From: JAODBJ01 sp963782465
Lineage (GTDB): Bacteria; Actinomycetota; Acidimicrobiia; IMCC26256; PALSA-610
Assembly (NCBI GenBank): GCA_963782465.1
Contig: CAWAJR010000001.1
Coordinates: forward strand, 248,001-312,000
Length of the DNA stretch: 64,000 nucleotides
Direction: 5' to 3'
Under the pieces are notes generated by a model. The model did no database searches and had not been told where the DNA came from. It saw only the letters and a list, made by a program, of their open reading frames with translations. The translations under genes and the position numbers were made by a program. Positions 25,905-32,958 of this stretch are shown piece after piece; within the stretch, counting starts at the first letter, position 1, and each line of letters starts with the position of its first letter.

Positions 25905-26591
25905 TCATGTGGCGGGGTGGATGTAGTCCTCCAAGCGGGCGACACGGAGGTGGTGCTGAGCGAGGAGCCGTTTCAGGAGCTTCAGGTCGCTGTAGGTGTA
26001 GGTGCGGAAGTGCATGAGGATGATCTCGCCCGGTTCGAGCGGCCCGTGGTCGAGAACCTTGAACCGGCCCTGGTACATCTTGGCGCTCCACTTGACCACC
26101 GTCGTGAAACCACACGAGTGGGCCGCGCGAAGCGTCGCCGGGTCGTACTGGCCCCACGGCGGGCGGAACAGCAGCGGACGGGAGTGGAGCAGGTCCGAGT
26201 ACTCCTCGACCGGGCCACAGATCTGCTTGCGCTGCGCGGCGTACGGCAGGGTCACCAGGTGTGGGTGCGTGGCCGTGTGGTCGTCGATCGTCGCACCGGC
26301 GGCTTTCAACGCGTCGAAGTAACGCGGTGCGCCGCGGGCGACGCTGCCGATGAGAAAGACGCTGATCGGCCAGTGGTTCTCCGCGACGAAGCGAACGACG
26401 CGGGGGTCCTGCACGAACCCGTCGTCCATGGTCACGAACACGACCCGGTCGCGGGTCCTGACGCGGTAGATGACCCGGGCGGTCGGGCCCGGAGGCACGG
26501 GCTGGCGGACCGACGCCCGGCCGCTCCCGCACCCGGCGGTGAACACGCCCAGCGCGAGCAGCATCGCGATGATCGACGTTCTGGCCCGCAC
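25905..26591 (-). CDS. Polysaccharide deacetylase (NodB domain) lipoprotein
   Basis: A 228-residue exported lipoprotein: signal ending LALGVFTAGCG, then a NodB homology domain with VFVTMDDGF (Asp-Asp motif 1), DDHTATHPHLV (metal His-x3-His, motif 2) and FRPPWGQYD (motif 3). The late motif is MHFRTYT rather than the usual LxxH leucine-histidine pattern, with His still present. Such enzymes remove N-acetyl groups from peptidoglycan or chitin-like polymers outside the membrane. GTG start at 26591. It is transcribed toward the redox pair with a 91-bp gap, so it may share their transcript. Confidence 0.9.
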   Translation of the reverse strand: MRARTSIIAMLLALGVFTAGCGSGRASVRQPVPPGPTARVIYRVRTRDRVVFVTMDDGFVQDPRVVRFVAENHWPISVFLIGSVARGAPRYFDALKAAGATIDDHTATHPHLVTLPYAAQRKQICGPVEEYSDLLHSRPLLFRPPWGQYDPATLRAAHSCGFTTVVKWSAKMYQGRFKVLDHGPLEPGEIILMHFRTYTYSDLKLLKRLLAQHHLRVARLEDYIHPAT

Positions 26592-26772
26592 GCGGACAGC
26601 CTGTCACCGAGCGGCCGCCCCGGCGCCCCGGCAACGCAACGATTTCGTCAAGCGCTGCTTAACGATCGCCTCCGGGGGGTGCCACGAGCGCCCGAGCGAG
26701 CGTCGAGGCGCCGTTCCCTGGGTACAGCGAAGCTTGGACCATGCAGAACCACACTGTCGAGGAGGTGTGCCG

Positions 26773-26976
26773 ATGGGGAACGCCAAACGTCGGTTCACTC
26801 GCTGGAAGGGTCGCATCGTGCAGGAGGTCGGTGACGTGACCGGCGACCGGCGAGTGGAAGCCAAGGGCGACATCGAGCGGAACACCGGTCGTGAGCCCGA
26901 CGAGCACACGCTCGACTATTCGATGCGTCGGGTGCGGCGCCGCCACGGCGACACGACCGTGATCAAGAAGCCGTAA
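26773..26976 (+). CDS. CsbD-like small stress protein
   Basis: A 67-residue charged protein (GRIVQEVGDVTGDRRVEAKGDIERN) matching the CsbD core 'GKxKExxGxxTGDxxLxxxGkxdq', followed by a basic C-terminus (MRRVRRRHGDTTVIKKP). ATG start with a strong GAGGAGG. CsbD proteins are induced by general stress in many bacteria; their function is not known. I could not find a convincing stress-sigma promoter upstream. A hairpin terminator follows. Function is inference from family. Confidence 0.72.
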   Translation: MGNAKRRFTRWKGRIVQEVGDVTGDRRVEAKGDIERNTGREPDEHTLDYSMRRVRRRHGDTTVIKKP

Positions 26977-27006
26977 CCGCACCGGTTCCCGGCATCGGAC
27001 GCGACA

Positions 27007-27036
27007 GAGGACCGCTCCTCTTCGGTCGCGGTCCTC
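27007..27036 (+). terminator. Hairpin after the CsbD-like gene
   Basis: GAGGACCGC (27007-27015) pairs with GCGGTCCTC (27028-27036) around a 12-nt loop, 31 bp after the stop. No clear U-run, so termination strength is uncertain. Confidence 0.55.
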
Positions 27037-27191
27037 CGCCATCCTTTGCCGAGCCGCCGGGGCCGGGGCGGGGCAGCCGAGCGGCCCGTCGGGTGTACCG
27101 CACCGGCCGCCGCCCGAAACGTCGCGGCGGGGAGCGGTTCGCGGGGCCCGGCCACAAGGTACGATGCCCGGGATCGTCGGAGGAGGGGTTC

Positions 27192-27266
27192 GTGAAGAAA
27201 TTGCTCATGCTCGTCGTGCTCGTCGCGCTCGGTGCGCTCGTCGCCAAGAAAGTTCGCGCGGCCTGA
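27192..27266 (+). CDS. 24-residue hydrophobic peptide
   Basis: GTG start preceded at 5 nt by a near-perfect AGGAGGGG. It encodes a short membrane-type peptide (MKKLLMLVVLVALGALVAKK, then VRAA): two lysines, an uninterrupted 16-residue hydrophobic run, and a basic end. A strong terminator hairpin follows 20 bp later, so it looks like a free-standing small gene. The beginning resembles the N-terminus of the short actinobacterial DLW-39 family, but the DLW part is absent. A type I toxin or membrane regulatory peptide is another possibility. No homology can be claimed. Confidence 0.55.
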   Translation: MKKLLMLVVLVALGALVAKKVRAA

Positions 27267-27286
27267 CCGATTCGAACGGTTCCGGG

Positions 27287-27313
27287 CGACGCCGGGGCTG
27301 AGCCCCGGCGTCG
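27287..27313 (+). terminator. Rho-independent terminator
   Basis: A perfect 12-bp stem (CGACGCCGGGGC / GCCCCGGCGTCG) with a TGA loop, followed by TTT. Correctly placed to end the transcript of the 24-residue peptide gene; it also lies 44 bp beyond the stop of the convergent HAD gene. Confidence 0.85.
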
Positions 27314-27357
27314 TTTCGCGCCCGCTCGTTCGCGCCCGCTCTTCGCGCGGGTCGCCG

Positions 27358-28146
27358 TCAGGCGTTCTCGCGGCGGCGCAACCACAAGTACGCCGCGACG
27401 GCACTGCCGCCCGCGGCCAGCACACTGCCGGCCGCGATCGCCGGCCCCCGCGGCGGTACCGGCACGCGGTCGCGCAGCCGCACCGGTCGTTCGAAGTGGC
27501 GCACCTCCCAGTCGCGGTCGCGCGCGACACGCGCCAGGTCGCGGTCGGGATTCACGACGACGGGATGACCGACCAGTTCGAGCATGGGCAAGTCGGTGAT
27601 CGAATCGGAGTAGCCGTACGAACCGGCGAGGTCGATCCGCTCGGCGACCGCCATCTCCCGCATCGCGTCGGCCTTGTGCGGGCCGTACGCGTAGAACTCC
27701 AACTCGCCCGTGTAGCGCCCTTCGTCGTCGAGACGCGAACGCGTCGCGATGACGGCGTCGACACCGAGGTACTCGCCGAGCGGTTCCACCGTTTCGACCG
27801 GTGACGACGAGATGATCACCGTCTTCCGGCCGGCGGCGCGGTGCATCTCGATCAGCTCGAGCGCTTCCGCGTAGATGATGGGGGAGAGCACCTCTTCGAG
27901 GGTCTCGCGCACGATCTCCTTGATACGCGCCTGTTCCCAGCCACGCGTGAGCGTGAGCATCGCCTCGCGCATCCGTTCCATCTTCTCGTCGTCGGCGCCG
28001 ACGAACATGTACACGAACTGCGCGTAGATACCGCGCACGATGGTGCGCTTCGAAATCAGGCCCTCACGGTAGAAGGGCGCCCCGAACGCCATCACCGAAC
28101 TCTTCGCGATGATGGTCTTGTCGAGGTCGAAGAAGGCGGCCTCCAC
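27358..28146 (-). CDS. HAD-IB (SerB-like) phosphatase with C-terminal membrane helix
   Basis: A 262-residue HAD-superfamily hydrolase, subfamily IB. Motif I is FFDLDKTIIA (nucleophile Asp7, acid/base Asp9), motif II is VIISSSPVE, and motif IV is GYSDSITDLPML. A C-terminal helix (PAIAAGSVLAAGGSAVAAYLWL) followed by RRRE anchors it in the membrane. It diverges from the Tad pilus operon; a HAD-IB gene in this position is also conserved in mycobacteria next to their Tad-like locus (from memory, Rv3661 beside Rv3660c). The substrate may be a phospholipid or phosphoserine-like compound. ATG start at 28146. Confidence 0.9.
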   Translation of the reverse strand: MEAAFFDLDKTIIAKSSVMAFGAPFYREGLISKRTIVRGIYAQFVYMFVGADDEKMERMREAMLTLTRGWEQARIKEIVRETLEEVLSPIIYAEALELIEMHRAAGRKTVIISSSPVETVEPLGEYLGVDAVIATRSRLDDEGRYTGELEFYAYGPHKADAMREMAVAERIDLAGSYGYSDSITDLPMLELVGHPVVVNPDRDLARVARDRDWEVRHFERPVRLRDRVPVPPRGPAIAAGSVLAAGGSAVAAYLWLRRRENA

Positions 28147-28315
28147 GGGCCCAGCGTACTTTTGGTCGCGCTCGCCGCGCTCGCCGCTCCGGCGCCGCGT
28201 CCACCCCGGCCCGGCCGCCCGGCAGTTGGCACGTGAGCAGGCAAGCGGGTTCGCCGACCTCGCTGCACTCGCTGCTCGTGTGGGCTCCGGAGTGCTCGCG
28301 GCTCACGATTGTTGC

Positions 28316-28344
28316 TTGACTGCGCACGGCGTTCGCCGTTACAT
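28316..28344 (+). promoter_or_regulatory. Promoter of the Tad operon with a dyad in the spacer
   Basis: TTGACT (28316-28321), a 17-bp spacer, then TTACAT (28339-28344). The spacer and first -10 base hold a perfect dyad ACGGCG-TT-CGCCGT (28326-28339), placed where a repressor would block polymerase. GCGCAC is repeated on both sides (28322 and 28346). The 305-bp gene-free stretch 28147-28451 is otherwise unremarkable. It leaves an untranslated leader of about 100 nt before cpaE. Confidence 0.6.
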
Positions 28345-28451
28345 TGCGCACCTCGCTCGGTGGTCCTTCCCGAGCGACCTTCTCGGGCTTCCCCGCCTCC
28401 TTCCCCGGTTGTGCCGTACGCGCCGGTGCGCGTCCACCCGTAGGAAGTTCG

Positions 28452-29147
28452 ATGCTCCTGTCTCTTTGGTCGCCCAAGGGCGGCGCGGGCACTTCTGTGT
28501 TCGCCGCGGCCTGCGCGCTCGTCGTCGCCCGTAACCGTCCGGTCCGTCTCGCCGATCTCGGCGGCGACCAACCCGCGATCCTCGGGCTTGCCGGTGAACC
28601 GGTTCCCGGCCTCGGCGATTGGCTCGCAGCCGGCGTCGACGCGCCGGCCGACGCGCTCGACCGCCTCGAGGTACCGGTTCGTACGAACCTCGGGTTGCTG
28701 CCGCTCGGTCTCGGGCTGCCGAGCGATGCACCTCCCGAAGCGGGCGCGGCCCTCGGTGTCGTGCTCTCCGCCGACACGCGCTGCACGATCGCCGACGTGT
28801 CGCACGCGTCGATCCCGGCGGTGCGCGCCCTGATCGAAGTGTCCGATCTCGCGGTCATCGTCGTGCGCGACTGTTACCTCGCGCTGCGAGCGGCGCGGCG
28901 CGATCCGTTGCTTTCGTGCGCGAGTGGCACGCTCGCGATGGAAGAAACCGGCCGCGCGCTCGGCGCGGCCGAAGTGCGCGACGTGCTCGGTCTCGAGGTG
29001 CTCGCGTCGGTCCCGGTCCGGATGCCGATCGCGCGTGCCGTCGATGCCGGCGTGCTCACGAGCCGGGTCCCCGAATCGTTGGAGAAAGCGGCGAAACGCT
29101 TCCTCGTCCGGGCCGGGATCGAGCACCGCGAAGGCCGCGCGGCATGA
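28452..29147 (+). CDS. CpaE/Ssd-like ParA-family ATPase of the Tad locus
   Basis: A 231-residue MinD/ParA-superfamily protein with a deviant Walker A (WSPKGGAGTSVFAAACAL), IADVSHASIP in the Walker B region, and VVIVVRDCYLALRAARR. In Tad systems CpaE/TadZ positions the secretion apparatus at the pole or septum; the mycobacterial counterpart is annotated as a septum-site regulator. ATG start with TAGGAAG upstream. The stop overlaps the TadA start (ATGA). First gene of a seven-gene operon. Confidence 0.9.
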   Translation: MLLSLWSPKGGAGTSVFAAACALVVARNRPVRLADLGGDQPAILGLAGEPVPGLGDWLAAGVDAPADALDRLEVPVRTNLGLLPLGLGLPSDAPPEAGAALGVVLSADTRCTIADVSHASIPAVRALIEVSDLAVIVVRDCYLALRAARRDPLLSCASGTLAMEETGRALGAAEVRDVLGLEVLASVPVRMPIARAVDAGVLTSRVPESLEKAAKRFLVRAGIEHREGRAA

Positions 29148-30343
29148 GCACGACCGCCGTGATCGACGCCGACCTCAAACGTTCCCTGCACCGACAGCTC
29201 CTCTCGCAACCACTCACCGTTGCCGGCGCGGACCGGGTCGGCCTGCGCGACCATCTCTCGCGGCTGCTGCGCGACGCGGCCCCACTCGTTCCCGATGTCG
29301 ACGCGCAGCGCCTGCTCGACGAACTCGTCGTCGAGGTCGACGGCCTCGGGCCGCTCGAGCCGCTGCTCGCCGACCCAGCCGTCACCGAGATCATGTTGAA
29401 CGGTCCCGGCCGCGCCTACGTCGAACGTTCCGGCCGACTCGTGCCCGTGGCCCTCGGCCTCGACGCGGCGCAGATCACCCGGCTCGCCGAACGGATCATC
29501 GCCCCGCTCGGCCTGCGGCTCGACCGGTCGTCCCCGATGGCCGACGCGCGGCTCCCCGATGGGTCGCGGCTCCACGCCGTCCTCCCACCCCTCGCGCCCG
29601 ACGGCCCATGCCTCACCATCCGCCGGTTCGCGGCCCGTCCGATGCTCCTCACCGACTTTGGCGCCCATGGCCCCGTCGCCGATTTTCTCGCCGCCTGTGT
29701 CGGCGGTGGCGCGAACGTGCTCGTCGCCGGCGCGACGAGCGCGGGCAAGACCACCTTGTTGAACGCGCTGTCGGAAGCGATCGGCGCGACCGAGCGCGTC
29801 GTCACGATCGAAGAAACGGCCGAACTCCGTCTCGCGCAGCCGCACGTCGTGCGGCTCGAAGCTCGCCCGGCGAACGGCGAAGGGGTCGGCGAGGTGAGCG
29901 TGCGCGATCTGGTACGCGCCGCGTTGCGCATGCGACCCGACCGCGTCGTGGTCGGCGAAGTGCGCGGCGGCGAAGCGCTCGACATGTTGCAGGCCCTCAA
30001 CACCGGCCACGACGGCTCGTTGTGCACGCTGCACGCCAATAGCGCGGCCGACGCGCTGGCCCGGCTCGAAACACTCGTGCTGTTCGCCGGTGTCGGCCTC
30101 CCGATCACGGCTGTCCGCAGCCACATCGCGGCGGCGATCGACGTCGTCGTGTTCGTCACACGATCGGCCGACGGCACCCGTCGTATCGACCATGTGGTCG
30201 AGGTCGATCGGCCGACGAGTCGCGGTCACCAGGTGCGCCCCGTCCTGTCGTGCATCGGAGGTGAGCTGCAACCCGCGGAAGTGCCCGCGCGGCCGGCTCG
30301 CCGTCCCGGCCATGATCTGGCCGCCGCGTGGCGTCGATGCTGA
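29144..30343 (+). CDS. TadA/CpaF secretion ATPase
   Basis: A 399-residue type II/IV secretion ATPase that powers pilin assembly from the cytoplasm. The N-terminal domain (GLGPLEPLLADPAVTEIMLNG) is followed by Walker A VLVAGATSAGKTTLLNAL, the Asp box VVTIEETAELRL, Walker B RMRPDRVVVGEVRGGEALDML, and the His box LCTLHANSAADAL. All catalytic motifs are intact. Overlaps cpaE by ATGA and TadB by 7-16 bp depending on the TadB start. Normal family length. Confidence 0.95.
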   Translation: MSTTAVIDADLKRSLHRQLLSQPLTVAGADRVGLRDHLSRLLRDAAPLVPDVDAQRLLDELVVEVDGLGPLEPLLADPAVTEIMLNGPGRAYVERSGRLVPVALGLDAAQITRLAERIIAPLGLRLDRSSPMADARLPDGSRLHAVLPPLAPDGPCLTIRRFAARPMLLTDFGAHGPVADFLAACVGGGANVLVAGATSAGKTTLLNALSEAIGATERVVTIEETAELRLAQPHVVRLEARPANGEGVGEVSVRDLVRAALRMRPDRVVVGEVRGGEALDMLQALNTGHDGSLCTLHANSAADALARLETLVLFAGVGLPITAVRSHIAAAIDVVVFVTRSADGTRRIDHVVEVDRPTSRGHQVRPVLSCIGGELQPAEVPARPARRPGHDLAAAWRRC

Positions 30344-31209
30344 CGCTCGTGGTCGCGATCGCGGGAACTGCGATCGTGGCGTTCCTCGTGCGCTTCGCGA
30401 AACGCGTCCATGCGCTCGACCGGGCGCGGGTTCTCGCCCCGGCCCGGTCGCGGGTCCCCACGTTCGTTGCCGCCCCGGTGCGCGACGCCCTCGACGCCGC
30501 GGGAGTGACGGTCCCGGTGCACGTCGCGCTGCAATGCTGGGCGCTGGCCGCACTCGTCGCCGGGGCGCTCGCGTCCGCGGTGTCGTTCGCGCTCGGTGCT
30601 GCCGCCGCGGCGGCCGCGCTCGCCGGCGCGCCGATCGCATTGCACATGGCGCGCGGCCGGGCCCGCCGGAAGATCGCCGCGGCTGTCCCCGACCTCCTCG
30701 ACCGGTGCGCGATCGAACTCCGCGGCGGCGGCACCGTGCACACCGCGCTCGACGGGTGCTCAGCCGGCGACGGCCCACTCGGCGGCGACGTGCGCCGGGT
30801 GTGCGGCCGCATCGCGGTGGGCGCGTCGATCACCGAGGCCCTCGATCAGTGGACGAGAGAGCGCGACGCGCCGGGCGTCCGGGCGGCGGCCGGCGCGCTC
30901 GCGCTCGCGGCGAGCGTCGGTGGCGCCTGCGCCGACGCGTTGGAGGCGCTGGCCGCGTCGTTGCGGGCGCGTTTGGCAGTGATCGCCGAAGCGGAGGCCA
31001 TGTCGGCCCAAGCCCGGCTGTCGGCCGTCGTCGTCGGCGTCGCTCCGATCGGCTTCCTCGCCTGGTCGGCCGTCGTCGACCCCGGACCGCTCCGCGTGTT
31101 GACCGGGTCGTTCGCGGGCCGGCTCTGCCTGGTCGCGGCGCTCGTCCTCGAGGCACTCGCCCTCGTCTGGTCGCGCCGGGTGCTGCGCGAGGAGACGGCA
31201 TGGTCGTGA
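30328..31209 (+). CDS. TadB-like inner-membrane platform protein (T2SSF domain)
   Basis: A 293-residue membrane protein with N-terminal helices (LTLVVAIAGTAIVAFLVRF; WALAALVAGALASAVSFAL; AAAAAALAGAPIALHMA), a cytoplasmic T2SSF domain (VPDLLDRCAIELRGGGTVHTAL...ADALEALAASLRARLA), and C-terminal helices. It forms half of the Tad assembly platform with TadC. The start is GTG 30328 or ATG 30337, inside the end of tadA. The family is divergent in sequence, so the call rests on membrane layout, the T2SSF pattern and operon position. Confidence 0.88.
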   Translation: MASMLTLVVAIAGTAIVAFLVRFAKRVHALDRARVLAPARSRVPTFVAAPVRDALDAAGVTVPVHVALQCWALAALVAGALASAVSFALGAAAAAAALAGAPIALHMARGRARRKIAAAVPDLLDRCAIELRGGGTVHTALDGCSAGDGPLGGDVRRVCGRIAVGASITEALDQWTRERDAPGVRAAAGALALAASVGGACADALEALAASLRARLAVIAEAEAMSAQARLSAVVVGVAPIGFLAWSAVVDPGPLRVLTGSFAGRLCLVAALVLEALALVWSRRVLREETAWS

Positions 31210-31871
31210 TCGTGCTCGGAGGCGTGTGGGGCCTGATCGTCGCTTCGCCGCTCGTGCGAGCCGCGCGGCGGCAACAGGTCGTCGTGCGGACGCGCGGTCT
31301 GGGTCGCCGCGTCACGCGGGACCCGCGCGTCACGCACGCACGACGGTCGTGGCGCGCAGTACCGGTGGTCGCGACCGTGGTGTCGGTGCTGTCCGCACCG
31401 CGCCGCCGTCGGGCCGCGCGCACGGAACGCGAGACGTTGCGGCGCGAACTTCCGGTCGCCATCGACCTGTGTTCCGTTGCCGTCGGCGCCGGATATACCC
31501 CGTACGCGGCGATCGAAGTTGCCGCGTCGTGGTGCCCACCGAACGCGGCTCGTGTGCTCGCGTCGGTGCCGCGGCAGTGCCGGCTCGGTGCGTCGTTCGA
31601 TGCGACTCTCCGCGAACTCGCCCAGTCGATGCCGCCGGTCGCGCCACTCGCCGACGCCATCGGCTCGGCGGCGCGGCTCGGCGCGCCCATCGCGCCGACG
31701 CTGGCCCGGCTCGCGTCGGAAACGCGCGCCGAGTTGCGGCGCGCCGCAGAGCAACGCGCCCGCACGGTCCCGATCCGTCTGCTCTTCCCCCTCGTCTTCC
31801 TCGTGCTGCCCGCGTTCGGGTTGCTCACCATCGCGCCCGTCCTGCTCGACGGTGTCGCCCGCGCGCACTGA
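31200..31871 (+). CDS. TadC-like platform protein (T2SSF domain)
   Basis: A 223-residue protein starting at ATG 31200, overlapping tadB by 10 bp. An N-terminal helix (VVIVLGGVWGLIVASPLV) and a basic stretch precede the T2SSF core (LRRELPVAIDLCSVAVGAGYTPYAAIEVAA...LGASFDATLRELAQSMP...RARTVPIRLLFPLVFLVLPAFGLLTIAPVLL). The last part is the typical terminal membrane helix of TadC. Partners TadB. Shorter than proteobacterial TadC (about 300 residues), as usual in actinobacteria. Confidence 0.88.
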   Translation: MVVIVLGGVWGLIVASPLVRAARRQQVVVRTRGLGRRVTRDPRVTHARRSWRAVPVVATVVSVLSAPRRRRAARTERETLRRELPVAIDLCSVAVGAGYTPYAAIEVAASWCPPNAARVLASVPRQCRLGASFDATLRELAQSMPPVAPLADAIGSAARLGAPIAPTLARLASETRAELRRAAEQRARTVPIRLLFPLVFLVLPAFGLLTIAPVLLDGVARAH

Positions 31872-31922
31872 ACCCTCCCGTCGCTTCCCTCGCCGTACCG
31901 GAACTCGTCCTGGAGAGCACTG

Positions 31923-32138
31923 ATGTCGTTCCTGTTTCTGAAAGCCTGGCTGCGGGCGCTCGACCGCATCCGAAACGGTGCCAAGTTCGGCGCCGAGGCC
32001 GGTCAGACGACCGCCGAGTACGCGCTGGTGATCATCGGCGTGGCCGCGGTCGCCAGTCTTCTGCTCGCGTGGGCCACCCGCTCGCACGCGATCTCGAACC
32101 TGTTCGACGCGGTGATCAACAAGATCACCCCCGGCTGA
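31923..32138 (+). CDS. Flp-type pilin subunit (DUF4244-like)
   Basis: A 71-residue prepilin: basic leader, then AEAGQTTAEYALVIIGVAAVASLLLAWAT. Cleavage after Gly27 would leave a hydrophobic N-terminus with Glu at mature position 5, as in type IV-like pilins. The TTAEYA pattern matches actinobacterial DUF4244/Flp pilins. ATG with GGAGAG upstream; 51 bp after tadC, allowing independent high expression. No prepilin peptidase gene lies in the window. The stop overlaps the TadE start (TGATG). Confidence 0.9.
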   Translation: MSFLFLKAWLRALDRIRNGAKFGAEAGQTTAEYALVIIGVAAVASLLLAWATRSHAISNLFDAVINKITPG

Positions 32139-32584
32139 TGGCGGCGGCGGCCCAGCGGTCGGGGCAACCGTCACGAACGCCGCGGTTGCCGTCTCGTTCC
32201 GTTCACGGTGCGCCGGTCGCGAACCCGGCGCACCGCGAACGCGGCCAGGCCACCGTCGAGTTCGCGCTCGTTGTGCCCTTCCTCATCCTGTTCCTGCTCG
32301 CGTTCGTGCAGGTCGCGCTGCTGGCCCGCGACGACGTCCTCGTCGTCCACGCGGCGCGGGCCGCGGTCCGGGAGGCCGCCGTCGGCTCGGCCGGCAGCCG
32401 CGTGCGCGCGGCCGTCACGCACGTGCTGCCCGGCGCGCAGGTTGCCATCGGCGCGCACGGCCCGGTCGGCGAACCGGTCGAGGTGACCGTTCGCTACACC
32501 GCGAAAACCGACGTGCCGGTCGTCGGGGTGTTGTTCCCCGATCACACCTTCACCGCGACCGCCACGATGCGGATCGAGCAATGA
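32138..32584 (+). CDS. TadE-like pseudopilin
   Basis: A 148-residue protein with a Pro/Arg-rich cytoplasmic leader, then ERGQATVEFALVVPFLILFLLAFVQVALLARD, the TadE/TadG pseudopilin segment with Glu after the cleavage site. A periplasmic beta-rich domain follows (VEVTVRYTAKTDVPVVGVLFPDHTFTATATM). It probably primes or tips the pilus. Coupled to the pilin (TGATG) and to the next gene (ATGA). Confidence 0.9.
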   Translation: MAAAAQRSGQPSRTPRLPSRSVHGAPVANPAHRERGQATVEFALVVPFLILFLLAFVQVALLARDDVLVVHAARAAVREAAVGSAGSRVRAAVTHVLPGAQVAIGAHGPVGEPVEVTVRYTAKTDVPVVGVLFPDHTFTATATMRIEQ

Positions 32585-32958
32585 GCCGCGAACGCGGATC
32601 GGTCGCGGTGATGACGGTCGCCGCGGTTGCCCTGGCCGGGGTGCTCCTCGTCGGCGTCGCACGAGTCGGAGCCGCGGCCGTGCTGCGCGCACGGGCCGAT
32701 ACCGCGGCCGACTCGGCGGCCCTCGCCGCCGCCGACGCGCTCGCGCTCGGGAAAGGGCCTGATGCCGCCGCGCGCGACACGGGCGCGACCGCGCGGTCGA
32801 ACGGCGCTCGCCTGGTCGTGTGCACGTGCGACGGGACCGCCGCCGACGTCCTCGTCATCGTCGACGCCCCGCACGCGCTGCACTTCACCTCGGCGATCAC
32901 CGGCCGGGCGCGCGCCGAGGTCGACTTCGGCGCCGCCTTCGCCGTCAACGGCACATGA
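32581..32958 (+). CDS. Rv3654c-type TadE-like protein
   Basis: A 125-residue protein beginning MSRERGSVAVMTVAAVALAGVLLVGVARV, a pseudopilin-like helix, then ADTAADSAALAAADAL, the helix typical of the small 'helicase/secretion neighbourhood TadE-like' family found at the end of actinobacterial Tad operons. A CTCDG pair is present. Last gene of the operon; its end overlaps the convergent helicase by 14 bp. Function in pilus assembly or secretion is inferred from position. Confidence 0.85.
   Translation: MSRERGSVAVMTVAAVALAGVLLVGVARVGAAAVLRARADTAADSAALAAADALALGKGPDAAARDTGATARSNGARLVVCTCDGTAADVLVIVDAPHALHFTSAITGRARAEVDFGAAFAVNGT

Noticed and set aside
26700..26772. A stress-sigma (GGGTA-type) promoter before the CsbD-like gene
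   Set aside because: GGGTA is present at 26720 but no GTTT-like -35 lies at the right distance.
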